Assembly (NCBI RefSeq): GCF_020829645.1
Contig: NZ_JAIVFS010000077.1
Coordinates: forward strand, 1 to 38,363
DNA length: 38,363 bases
Source of the DNA: Nostoc mirabile CHAB5784
Lineage (GTDB): Bacteria; Cyanobacteriota; Cyanobacteriia; Cyanobacteriales; Nostocaceae
Direction: 5' to 3'
The position numbers and the translations under genes were made by a program. The notes under the pieces are model-generated. The model had not been told where the DNA came from, searched no databases, and was given only the letters and a program-made list of their open reading frames with translations. How positions within the stretch are numbered: position 1 is the stretch's first letter; the number at the start of each line of letters is the position of its first letter. Of the stretch, positions 1 through 6,469 are shown one piece after another.

Positions 1-368
1 CTCCCCGGTTAGGAATTAAGCTAGCTGAATAAGTACGTCGCCCGTTTTTGTCGATTTCTGATTTGTAATAAACGCCTGGCGATCGCACTATTTGGTTGAC
101 AATTACCCGCTCGGCTCCGTTAATAATTTAACATTACAAACCAAAGGTTTGGTGTGCCGCGATCGGTCATCAAAGGCAAATCCCCAATGAATACCTCTTG
201 CTCTTTGATTTCCCCGGTTTCCTTATTAATCAACCGTGTGGGAACATACATTTGGACGGCATAAGTACTATCCCGCCGTTTGGCTTCTTCGACGCTGTAC
301 TTTGGCTCTCCTGCGTCCCGCGATCGCTGGTTCATTGCCTCCGGTTCTACGTCGTTCCGTTTCTCCAC
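1..368 (-). pseudogene. rpoB: Fragment of RNA polymerase beta subunit gene (rpoB), disrupted
   Basis: Reading leftward, residues 22-73 of the frame starting at 368 match the conserved N-terminal part of cyanobacterial RpoB (YAVQMYVPTRLINKETGEI, then QEVFIGDLPLMTDRGT). The frame then runs into about 25 foreign bases and stops at 120. In another frame the homology resumes at once (IINGAERVIVNQIVRSPGV) and continues to the window edge. The insertion contains a small hairpin (CAAACC-TTT-GGTTTG) and shifts the frame by a net of about 22 bases. The first 21 residues (MEKRNDVEPEA and on) are not RpoB-like, and the roughly 60 N-terminal residues expected in RpoB are missing. So this is an rpoB piece truncated at its 5' end and frameshifted, unlikely to make a working subunit. 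Its 3' extent lies outside the window. Confidence 0.85.
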
Positions 369-378
369 TCTTATCTGA

Positions 379-394
379 TAGCGTATTTATGCTA
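379..394. promoter_or_regulatory. Palindromic operator-like site, copy 1
   Basis: The sequence TAGCGTATTTATGCTA is a degenerate version of the perfect palindrome at 980-995. It lies just upstream of the start of the rpoB-fragment reading frame. It could be an operator for a plasmid regulator; this is inferred from recurrence and position only. Confidence 0.4.
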
Positions 395-451
395 ACAAAA
401 TACACAAATATGCCAATTTTTCCATATCTTTAAAATTGGCATTTTGCGGTT

Positions 452-931
452 CTAAAACAATCTCAATTGTTCAACCTCTGGCTTCCGCATCCAATCAGGC
501 AGCCAGCTATCATCACCAAATTTGGTTTTAAACTGCGGAAACAGATATATCTGCAATCCCCGATACTTTGCATAGGCAATGGTTAGCCACGTCCCCGACC
601 CGCCGCCGTTGGGGTTCTTGCAGGGCTTGCATTCACTGGGGCAGAGCTTATTAGGGAAGGCATACAGCCAGCTATCCGGTAGGCTTGCGATGGCATCAAT
701 CATTCTCTTGCTACGTTCTGCAAAGTGCCAGCGCTCCGTCCCCTGCACCTCATACACCGTCAGTTGCTTGTTGTAATAGCCAGCAGCCCGTTGCACGAAG
801 TTATCCAGCCCTGGCGCGTCCCCTACGTGCCAAGCAGCTTTGTGGTTGCTGATGAAGTAGGCAAAATCCTTGTATATGTCGCGCTCCTGGTCTTTTGTCA
901 GTTGTCGCGGCCCGGTGAAAGCTATCTCCAT
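452..931 (-). CDS. SLOG-superfamily (YspA/DprA-like Rossmann) protein
   Basis: A protein of 159 aa. The N-terminus MEIAFTGPRQLTKDQ, the central HVGDAPGLDNFVQRAA and the C-terminal GGGSGTWLTIAYAKYRGLQI have the layout of SLOG-family Rossmann proteins, which bind nucleotide-derived ligands: a short strand with a GxR loop, a G-D-A-x-G-x-D motif and a Gly-rich loop followed by Thr. The middle stretch (HFAERSKRMIDAIA) also fits. Such proteins occur on plasmids and phages and near defence genes, where they are proposed to sense or make nucleotide signals; the ligand here is unknown. It is transcribed away from the SWIM-type gene, and the intergenic region carries the 980-995 palindrome. Family assignment fairly confident, function not. 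Confidence 0.7.
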   Translation of the reverse strand: MEIAFTGPRQLTKDQERDIYKDFAYFISNHKAAWHVGDAPGLDNFVQRAAGYYNKQLTVYEVQGTERWHFAERSKRMIDAIASLPDSWLYAFPNKLCPSECKPCKNPNGGGSGTWLTIAYAKYRGLQIYLFPQFKTKFGDDSWLPDWMRKPEVEQLRLF

Positions 932-979
932 AAAGGTTTCCTAAACTTTTCTATATATTAACATACTGATGCTAATAAA

Positions 980-995
980 TAGCATAATTATGCTA
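980..995. promoter_or_regulatory. Perfect 16-bp palindrome, operator candidate, copy 2
   Basis: TAGCATAATTATGCTA is a perfect palindrome in the divergent intergenic region between the SLOG gene (minus) and the SWIM-type gene (plus). An extra half-site (ATGCTAAT) lies at 969-976. Related sites are at 379-394, 22115-22129 and, degenerate, 3825-3840. Probably bound by a dimeric repressor; the helix-turn-helix protein at 3850 is the nearest candidate. Confidence 0.55.
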
Positions 996-1016
996 ATATA
1001 GAAGAGTGAGAAAAAA

Positions 1017-1036
1017 ACCGAGGCGGCAACCCCGGT
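1017..1036 (+). promoter_or_regulatory. Leader hairpin 1
   Basis: ACCGAGG and CCCCGGT can pair (one mismatch) around a six-base loop, about 30 bases before the ATG at 1067. It is the first of a series of GC-rich hairpins that precede the small plus-strand genes here. There is no T-run after it, so it is not a standard terminator. Confidence 0.4.
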
Positions 1037-1066
1037 ATTCATTAAATAACTACAAGGATTTTAGCT

Positions 1067-1786
1067 ATGTACGGTATCTCTTCACAACTCGCCAGCCAAA
1101 CCATTAATAAAAACACTGCTTGGAAATGTTTAGTTGCACTAGGGAAAGTTTCGGGAACTCTCACACCATTTATTAGCGATCACATGACAGTTGAAGGTTG
1201 GGCGGTAGGTATCCGCGTGGTGATTAAACGGGGTTACAAAGGCATTGAAGTTTTCAAAGGGTTATCAACGATAATCTCACCTTTAAAAATGGCTCTACAA
1301 ATGATGGAGCAAACATTAGCTAAATCGGTTGGCTTAAACGTAATTCGCAAAAACGAAAGATTATTTTTAGTTGATTCTTTCCAAGACCCCAGCATCAAAC
1401 ACTTAGTTAACGCCCAGCCTGACGGGTTGACTTGCTCGTGTATGAAGTTTAAGTGTTTAAAAAACCGGATGGTAAAAGAAGCGCCACAACTGGTCAAAGC
1501 ACTGGGAAACATTACTTTACTTGATGGTTCTAAGCTTTGCGTAACTGAAACCTACGACCCTGAAACAAGAACTCTAGAAGAAAAAATACATTTGCAATGC
1601 CACCATATTCGGGCAGTAATGAGACAAGCTTTTAATGCTTTTAGTTCGCTTGAATATGCGTTGAATTGGAAGCAGGTAATTAAAGGCTATAAACCTAATT
1701 CAGACGATTGGATGAGTGATGAGCAATGGAGCCAAGAACTAGATATATTCCCTGAACTGGGCGAGTTTAAACCAAAAACTAGATAA
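1067..1786 (+). CDS. Hypothetical protein with SWIM-like zinc-finger cysteines
   Basis: A protein of 239 aa that I do not recognise by name. C123-x-C125 and C178-x-H180 fit the SWIM zinc-finger pattern CxCx(n)CxH, with an unusually long insert of about 52 residues that includes C130 and C158. SWIM domains usually bind DNA or protein. The segment before them (residues 94-122) has the usual SWIM lead-in of short strands ending in GLTCSC. The N-terminal 90 residues look helical and carry no clear motif. A hairpin (1017-1036) and the palindrome at 980-995 lie upstream. It heads the row of small plus-strand genes that ends with ardA and a helix-turn-helix regulator. Confidence 0.6.
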   Translation: MYGISSQLASQTINKNTAWKCLVALGKVSGTLTPFISDHMTVEGWAVGIRVVIKRGYKGIEVFKGLSTIISPLKMALQMMEQTLAKSVGLNVIRKNERLFLVDSFQDPSIKHLVNAQPDGLTCSCMKFKCLKNRMVKEAPQLVKALGNITLLDGSKLCVTETYDPETRTLEEKIHLQCHHIRAVMRQAFNAFSSLEYALNWKQVIKGYKPNSDDWMSDEQWSQELDIFPELGEFKPKTR

Positions 1787-1826
1787 CTTTTCGTCCCTGT
1801 GGGTAGGTGGTTAGACCCTCATCAAA

Positions 1827-1861
1827 ACTGCCGCCCAACCCGGCCAAGAGCAAGCGGCAGT
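1827..1861 (+). promoter_or_regulatory. Leader hairpin 2
   Basis: ACTGCCGC (1827-1834) pairs perfectly with GCGGCAGT (1854-1861) around a 19-base loop containing CCCGGCCAAGAG. A near copy is the leader hairpin at 3103-3137 before ardA, and in both cases a ribosome-binding stretch AGAGGTAAAT follows just before the start codon. No T-run follows, so a plain terminator is unlikely. Confidence 0.55.
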
Positions 1862-1889
1862 TACCCCAAAAACAACAGAGGTAAATCAA

Positions 1890-2111
1890 ATGTACAACAA
1901 CATTGCAGATATCAACCGCGAGATTGCGGCACTGCGAGAGGAGCGAGATTGTTTAATTCTCTACTGGTTTGAGATGGGAGAGGCTGACCGGGATTTTGAC
2001 CTACCGTTGCAATATCCAGATAACGCTTGGTACACCCTCGGCTGGCATGACCGCGACTATCAGCTAGAAATCGGCTTCATCTCAGAAACCCCAAGTTTTG
2101 ACCACTTCTAA
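1890..2111 (+). CDS. Small acidic hypothetical protein
   Basis: A 73-aa protein rich in Asp, Glu, Trp and Tyr. The N-terminus (residues 5-24) could form a short charged helix, and the middle holds DNAWYTLGWHDRDYQLEIGF. I do not recognise it. The ATG is preceded by ACAGAGGTAAATCAA, a good ribosome-binding site shared with ardA. Its end overlaps a possible TTG start of the next gene, but a hairpin and a better ATG at 2155 suggest that gene begins later. Small acidic proteins beside ardA may themselves be antirestriction or DNA-mimic factors; that is speculation. Confidence 0.6.
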   Translation: MYNNIADINREIAALREERDCLILYWFEMGEADRDFDLPLQYPDNAWYTLGWHDRDYQLEIGFISETPSFDHF

Positions 2112-2121
2112 AACCAGTAGC

Positions 2122-2144
2122 ACCCCAGCCTTAGCAGCTGGGGT
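2122..2144 (+). promoter_or_regulatory. Leader hairpin 3
   Basis: ACCCCAGC pairs perfectly with GCTGGGGT around a 7-base loop, ten bases before the ATG at 2155. It lies immediately after the stop of the 73-aa gene and lacks a T-run. Confidence 0.55.
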
Positions 2145-2154
2145 AACAAAAATC

Positions 2155-2802
2155 ATGGCTCGTCACAAATTTTTTCAATCCGCACCCAAAAACACCGGCC
2201 TCATCATTCCTGAAATGGCGGTTTTTCTTAAAAACGACTGCAAAGAGGGTAAATGGATGGTAGGAGAGTCTGATTATGGCTCTAAGCTCGAATTTCTAGT
2301 TGTTCACTTCTCACGGCGTGTCAGTGAGTACATGGGTGGACGTATCGCCCAAGGGCAACTGTGGCTAACTCCAGTCGCTGGCGATGTTCCCAAGGGTATT
2401 GTTTACTACACGTTGATTAAAAATTCTCGTTCCGGTCGCAGTGGTTCACTTAAAAACTTTGGTTGCCAAGTTGCGATCGCTCAATCTCAAGGCTACGACC
2501 CCCGCGAGTTGGTATGGATGCCCAAATTCATCAAGAAATCCGCAGCTATTACTAACGAAGACGGAAAAAGTGAAAACGCCAGTTGGTATGTAATCGATTG
2601 GTCATGGCGTGAATGCACTGCTGAGGAAGAAAAGACCCTTGATAACACTGTTGCAATTATCCAAAATCCAGATCAGATGGAGTTGCTATTTGATATGGAC
2701 TTGGAAGCGACAAGCATCAGCGTAGATGGGATGAATCAACGGGAAATTTTGTCACTGCTTAACCAGACTAGCAGCATGGCATTACCTGCCGCTACTGACT
2801 AA
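2155..2802 (+). CDS. Hypothetical cyanobacterial plasmid protein
   Basis: With the ATG at 2155 the protein has 215 aa, starting MARHKFFQSAPKNTGL. A TTG at 2098 would extend it, but that start lies inside the preceding gene and the extension would be encoded by the leader hairpin. It is soluble, with mixed strands and helices (GQLWLTPVAGDVPKGIVYYT and SASWYVIDWSW-like segments), no membrane segment and no motif I can name with certainty. I have a weak recollection of similar proteins, annotated as domains of unknown function, on cyanobacterial plasmids. An N-terminal SSB-like or DNA-binding role would fit a leading-region position, but nothing seen in the sequence proves it. Confidence 0.65.
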   Translation: MARHKFFQSAPKNTGLIIPEMAVFLKNDCKEGKWMVGESDYGSKLEFLVVHFSRRVSEYMGGRIAQGQLWLTPVAGDVPKGIVYYTLIKNSRSGRSGSLKNFGCQVAIAQSQGYDPRELVWMPKFIKKSAAITNEDGKSENASWYVIDWSWRECTAEEEKTLDNTVAIIQNPDQMELLFDMDLEATSISVDGMNQREILSLLNQTSSMALPAATD

Positions 2803-2815
2803 TTGATAAACGACC

Positions 2816-2839
2816 TGGGCAAGTCTTTGAAACTGCCCA
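2816..2839 (+). promoter_or_regulatory. Leader hairpin 4
   Basis: TGGGCA (2816-2821) pairs with TGCCCA (2834-2839). The bases after it (CCCAACCGGCCA) repeat the loop of hairpin 2 (CCCAACCCGGCCA), linking the two elements. It lies upstream of the 71-aa gene and has no T-run. Confidence 0.4.
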
Positions 2840-2872
2840 ACCGGCCACCCGTCACCCACAAAGTAATTCATT

Positions 2873-3088
2873 ATGCCACAAAACAAAAAACGTACCAAAA
2901 CTTACACAGTATCCGTAACTGTTGAGGCTAGCTGTCAGTTTGAAGTAGAAGCCAGCAGCGTTAAAGAAGCCAAGGCAAAAGCTAGAGAACTGGCTGATAG
3001 TTCAATCGAGATTGTGTTTGATGGTAATTGTCAAAGTCCAGAGTCAGAAGTTTTACCTATCCACGATGACGCTATAGAGGAAGAATAG
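2873..3088 (+). CDS. Small hypothetical protein, DpnD/PcfM-like fold possible
   Basis: A 71-aa protein: a basic N-terminus (PQNKKRTKTYTV), then beta strands VSVTVEASCQFEVEA, a helix SSVKEAKAKARELA, another strand SIEIVFDG and an acidic tail. The strand-strand-helix-strand pattern with an xVEAxSxxEAxxxA motif resembles small plasmid and mobile-element proteins of the DpnD/PcfM type, a resemblance I offer with low confidence. It is preceded by leader hairpin 4 and followed by leader hairpin 5, so it sits in the same tandem array as ardA. Confidence 0.6.
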   Translation: MPQNKKRTKTYTVSVTVEASCQFEVEASSVKEAKAKARELADSSIEIVFDGNCQSPESEVLPIHDDAIEEE

Positions 3089-3102
3089 CAATTTATACAC
3101 AA

Positions 3103-3137
3103 GCTGCCGCCCATCCCCGCCAAGAGACAACGGCAGC
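3103..3137 (+). promoter_or_regulatory. Leader hairpin 5 (before ardA)
   Basis: GCTGCCG (3103-3109) pairs perfectly with CGGCAGC (3131-3137). The loop contains CCCGCCAAGAG, nearly the same as the loop of hairpin 2. The ardA ribosome-binding site (GAGAGGTAAATAAATA) follows about 20 bases later, as in the 1890 gene. The conservation of stem, loop and downstream sequence suggests a duplicated functional leader. Confidence 0.55.
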
Positions 3138-3169
3138 ACCACCCATCAACGACGAGAGGTAAATAAATA

Positions 3170-3730
3170 ATGACACACCCCGCACCTAAGATTTATGTAG
3201 CGTGTCTTAGCGCGTATGTAAACGGAAAGCTACACGGGCGCTGGATTGAATGCATCGGCGATAGTGAGGAATTGTGGAAAGGCATTAACGAAGTTTTAGC
3301 CACATCCCCAGAACCTGATGCCGAAGAGTGGGCAGTGCATGACTTTGAAGGCTGGCACGGCTTAACAATTAGCGAATACCCCGATGTAGAGGAAATCTGC
3401 ACTTGGGCAGAGTTGATTGTTGAACATGGAGCAGCGATCGCCAAGTTTATTGGTTGGGCGAAGGATGTTGGCATCATCCCAGATGCAGACGAGTTTCAAG
3501 CTAGATACTGCGGACACTGGGAAAGCTCCCAAAAGTTCGCCCTCGAATCTGACGAAATAGAGGAGCATTACCAATACAAGGAATTCTCACAAAAGTATCC
3601 AGTTTGGGCAAACTGCATTGACTGGGAACACTTCGCCAATGAGCTAGAACTTATGGACGCTTACCAGTACATTGATGCCAAGCCATCGAAAGAATACGGC
3701 ATCTACGTTTTCCGCTATATGCCTGAGTAA
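3170..3730 (+). CDS. ardA: Antirestriction protein ArdA
   Basis: A 186-aa acidic protein. The N-terminus KIYVACLSAYVNGKLHGRWI and the following EEWAVHDFEGW are typical of ArdA, a DNA-mimic that blocks type I restriction enzymes (and their methylation) when a plasmid enters a new host. Length and the high Asp/Glu content fit the family. The C-terminal part holds further acidic helices (LESDEIEEHYQY, FANELELMDAYQYIDA). It is preceded by a strong ribosome-binding site and a GC-rich hairpin, and followed at once by another hairpin and a regulator gene. ArdA genes are usually placed in the leading region of conjugative plasmids so that they are expressed early, which suits this context. Confidence 0.9.
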   Translation: MTHPAPKIYVACLSAYVNGKLHGRWIECIGDSEELWKGINEVLATSPEPDAEEWAVHDFEGWHGLTISEYPDVEEICTWAELIVEHGAAIAKFIGWAKDVGIIPDADEFQARYCGHWESSQKFALESDEIEEHYQYKEFSQKYPVWANCIDWEHFANELELMDAYQYIDAKPSKEYGIYVFRYMPE

Positions 3731-3737
3731 AAATGTG

Positions 3738-3754
3738 GGGTGCGTTCTGCACCC
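3738..3754 (+). promoter_or_regulatory. Leader hairpin 6, after ardA
   Basis: GGGTGC (3738-3743) pairs with GCACCC (3749-3754), right after the ardA stop codon and about 95 bases before the next start. No T-run follows. It may belong with the other leader hairpins or act as a weak terminator. Confidence 0.4.
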
Positions 3755-3824
3755 TGCTTTACCCATCACTCCTCATGTACACACCACAGCAGACAATCTC
3801 CCACGATTACCGCCTAAAATTAAA

Positions 3825-3840
3825 TAGCAATATTATGCAA
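3825..3840. promoter_or_regulatory. Degenerate operator-like site at the regulator start
   Basis: TAGCAATATTATGCAA matches the palindrome at 980-995 in 13 of 16 positions and lies ten bases upstream of the preferred start codon at 3850. If the helix-turn-helix protein binds this motif, the position suggests autoregulation. Confidence 0.35.
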
Positions 3841-3849
3841 AGCTGTAGC

Positions 3850-4095
3850 ATGAACGCGCTAGGAAAATTACTAAAAGAACGAAACTGGAATTTTTCTGAC
3901 CTTGCCAGAGAGTATGCCAAGCAGGAATCACCCGAACTGACCGAAGAAGAAGCCATTAAAAAATATGCCTCATTGATTCGTAAAGCCGTAACCGACCCCG
4001 ACCACACTAAGCACGGCACTGTTAAACGACTAATTGAAATTCTCGGCGGCGAGTTGGTGGTGAGGGTAAAGCGGGTTGAGGAATTATCTTTGTAA
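3850..4095 (+). CDS. Helix-turn-helix (XRE-like) transcriptional regulator
   Basis: I chose the ATG at 3850 (MNALGKLLKERNWNFSDLA), giving 81 aa; longer frames start at 3835 or 3733, but the added residues look untranslated and include a hairpin. The N-terminal LGKLLKERNWNFSDLAREYA and the later KYASLIRKAVTDPDHTKHGTV fit a small XRE-type helix-turn-helix fold in which a second part, TVKRLIEILGGELVVRV, resembles the C-terminal half of antitoxin-like XRE proteins. A toxin gene is not seen next to it. A degenerate copy of a palindrome found upstream of other genes in the window overlaps its promoter, so it is a good candidate for the regulator of those sites. Confidence 0.65.
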   Translation: MNALGKLLKERNWNFSDLAREYAKQESPELTEEEAIKKYASLIRKAVTDPDHTKHGTVKRLIEILGGELVVRVKRVEELSL

Positions 4096-4429
4096 TTTGT
4101 TGGACGGAATCGCAGAATCTTGTTAACAGGTTTTGAGTACGCAGATGGAGGCTTCGTGGCAAGTAGACCAAGCAGCGACGGCGGCAGGAATGGGCAACCA
4201 CTTCTGCTGCTTTTTTATTCGCTTGTTTGGTCTGCTTGGGCTGGCTCAGGGGACGCTAGTACAGCCGCGCTTCCGTATTTTTTTAGCGGTTCTGGGGGAA
4301 AAGGCGATCGCTCTTTTGAATAGTGTTCGCGTCCTGTCACAGTAGCTTCAAATTGATTTTTCTCAAATCTGGAATATCTCATAGCCAATCTGTATCAGAA
4401 TTGAAGTGTAAGCGTCTTCTTACCCAATT
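4096..4429. other. Intergenic region with a terminator
   Basis: No convincing gene. Two overlapping plus-strand open frames of 67 and 70 aa here have no ribosome-binding site, no recognisable motif and contradict each other. The stretch holds the terminator at 4170-4216, one HIP1 site near 4303 and the unmarked promoter of the pentapeptide gene. Confidence 0.5.
4170..4216 (+). terminator. Probable rho-independent terminator
   Basis: AAGCAGC (4170-4176) pairs perfectly with GCTGCTT (4206-4212), followed by a run of T. The loop is long (29 bases), but some inner pairing is possible. It would end transcripts of the ardA-regulator row. Confidence 0.5.
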
Positions 4430-6394
4430 ATGCCCCAGGACTTCTCCGGTCAAAATCTGCGTGGGCGCTCCTTCAAAAGACAAAACCTTGAGGGTGCAAA
4501 CTTTAGTTATGCAGATATTCGCAGTGCAGATTTTACAGGAGCGAATCTGAAGGAAGCAGACTTTAGCCATGCTCAAGCAGGATTACAAAGGCGTTGGGCT
4601 ATTTTTTTAGTCTGTATTTCGTGGTTTTTATCTGTAGTTTCAGGATTTTTCTCCGCCTATGCTGGAGGGATAATAGCTCTTACATTTAACAGTTCAAGTC
4701 TAGAAGATCAGGTTACAGGCTTAACTGTCTTAATAGTGGTAATTGTTGTCTTTTTAATTATCCTTCGTCAAGGATTAAACTCAGCTTTTGCAGGAGCCGT
4801 TGCCGTTACCTTCGCCGTCGTCGTTGCCGTCGTTGTCACTGTTGCTGGAGCCTTCGCCGTCACCTTCGCTGTCGTCGTTGCCGTCATCTTTGCCGTTGCC
4901 GTTGCCGTTTCCGTTGCCATCACCGTCGCCGGAGTCTTCGCAGGAGCCGTTGCCTTTGTCTTTACCCTTGCCGTCGCCGTTGTTGATGCTGTCCTCGTCG
5001 CCGGAGTCGTCGCCGGAGTCGCTGCCGGAGCCGTCGCCTTATTTAGTGTTTACATTGCTTGGAGAGCAATAAAGGGAGATGAAAAATACTCTTTGATCCT
5101 CAACATGGCTATTGCTTTTGCCGCCTTGAGTGGTACAAGCTTTCGTCAGGCTGATTTAACAGATGCCAATCTCACCTCAGCGACACTTAAAAGTACAGAC
5201 TTTAGGAAAGCTATTCTGACTCGCACTTGTTTTAACAAAACTAAGAAGCTTGACCTTGTTCGCATAGGGATAACTTATCTTCAAGACAAAGAATTGCGTC
5301 AACTACTAGTTACAGGAAGTGGTTCCGGGAAAGACTTTAACAACCGAAATTTACGAGGGCTTAATTTGTCTGGGGCTAATCTAGCCAATGTTAATTTTAT
5401 TGGAACAGATTTCTACCAATCTTCTTTAAAAGAGGCTGATTTAACAGGTGCTTTGCTTGTAAGAACACAGTTTGAGAGTACAGATTTAACAGGTGCTACC
5501 TTAACTGGAGCTTGTGTTGAAGACTGGATAGTTACTAAAACAACAAAACTTTATGGTGTTAAATGTAAATACATATTCATGAAATTAACTGAAAAAGGTG
5601 ACAAGCTCGATCAAATGCCATTAAAAGGTGAGTTTAAAAATGATGATTTCGTTCTTTTCGTGCAGTCTATAATAGACACGGTTAAACTCTATCATGAACG
5701 TGATGTAAATCCAAATTTAGCTTTGTATGTCTTGCAAAGCTTATCAGAAGACTATCAATGCACTCTTGAAATTGTCAAAGTTGAGAAAAGAGGAAAAAGC
5801 GGAGCAATTATAGAAGTAAAAATACCAGGTAATCTTAACGAAGAACAATTAAAAGAAACATATTATAAAAAATATAATCAATCTTTGAGATTATATATGT
5901 CAGACCCTAAAAAAAAATTAAGAGCTTCTACAAATATTGAAAATATTACTGTTCATAAAGGTTTTGTGATAACCGGAGATGTAAGCGAAAGCACTGTTGC
6001 AGATACTATTAATCAAGGAGATACAAACGTGACTGGCGATCGCAATATCAACACAAGCGGCGGCAACTATAACGAGCGCATTGAACGCGATTATATTCAA
6101 GGTAACTACTACGCTGCTGGACAGCCGCAAAGCCTTGCCCAAGCTGCTGCCGACATTCAGCTATTACTAAAACAATTAGAGCAAACTTACCCGACCACCA
6201 CTACATCACAGCAAATGGTAGTAGCAGCAGAAGCCATAAACCGCATTGAAAGCAACCCATTATTGAAAGAACGAGTAATAAATGCTGTCAAGTCAGGTGG
6301 CTTGGCTGCTTTTGAAAAAGCTATTGATAACCCAGCAGGTGCTTTTATTGTTGGAGCTATCAAAGGCTGGCAGGAAGTAGAAGCAGAAGATTAA
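4430..6394 (+). CDS. Pentapeptide-repeat membrane protein paired with NACHT NTPase
   Basis: A protein of 654 aa. Pentapeptide repeats (A(D/N)LxxA type) occupy residues 4-50, about 233-266 and 300-361. Between the first two lies a long hydrophobic insert (about 56-215) of Val/Ala/Phe, predicted membrane-spanning and encoded by imperfect GCCGTY repeats (4794-5040). Residues 361-385 (ACVEDW, GVKCKYIF) and the following alpha/beta region match the pentapeptide protein at 15542-16771. A beta-rich Gly/Asn stretch follows, ending in NYNERIERDYIQGNYY (546-561), which recurs at the N-terminus of the NACHT protein 75 bases downstream. The last 85 residues (SLAQAAADIQLLLKQLE to IKGWQEVE) are again shared with the 15542 protein. 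I infer that it is the membrane effector or sensor partner of the NACHT protein; the activity is unknown. Confidence 0.8.
   Translation: MPQDFSGQNLRGRSFKRQNLEGANFSYADIRSADFTGANLKEADFSHAQAGLQRRWAIFLVCISWFLSVVSGFFSAYAGGIIALTFNSSSLEDQVTGLTVLIVVIVVFLIILRQGLNSAFAGAVAVTFAVVVAVVVTVAGAFAVTFAVVVAVIFAVAVAVSVAITVAGVFAGAVAFVFTLAVAVVDAVLVAGVVAGVAAGAVALFSVYIAWRAIKGDEKYSLILNMAIAFAALSGTSFRQADLTDANLTSATLKSTDFRKAILTRTCFNKTKKLDLVRIGITYLQDKELRQLLVTGSGSGKDFNNRNLRGLNLSGANLANVNFIGTDFYQSSLKEADLTGALLVRTQFESTDLTGATLTGACVEDWIVTKTTKLYGVKCKYIFMKLTEKGDKLDQMPLKGEFKNDDFVLFVQSIIDTVKLYHERDVNPNLALYVLQSLSEDYQCTLEIVKVEKRGKSGAIIEVKIPGNLNEEQLKETYYKKYNQSLRLYMSDPKKKLRASTNIENITVHKGFVITGDVSESTVADTINQGDTNVTGDRNINTSGGNYNERIERDYIQGNYYAAGQPQSLAQAAADIQLLLKQLEQTYPTTTTSQQMVVAAEAINRIESNPLLKERVINAVKSGGLAAFEKAIDNPAGAFIVGAIKGWQEVEAED
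4794..5040 (+). repeat. Imperfect GCCGTY tandem repeats inside the coding region
   Basis: The stretch is built from GCCGTC, GCCGTT and related hexamers plus longer repeats containing GCCGGAG. It encodes the Val/Ala membrane segment of the pentapeptide protein. Units are mostly multiples of three, so slippage would change the length of the membrane part without shifting the frame. Confidence 0.7.
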
Positions 6395-6469
6395 GGCAAC
6401 TGAATTAATAAACTTTTAAGTTCATAGTTTACTAACCCACAGGTTAAAAAATTAGTATTAGACGAAAAT

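Noticed and set aside
4120..4345. Two overlapping plus-strand open frames of about 70 aa
   Set aside because: They conflict with each other, run through a probable terminator, and have no ribosome-binding site or known motif.
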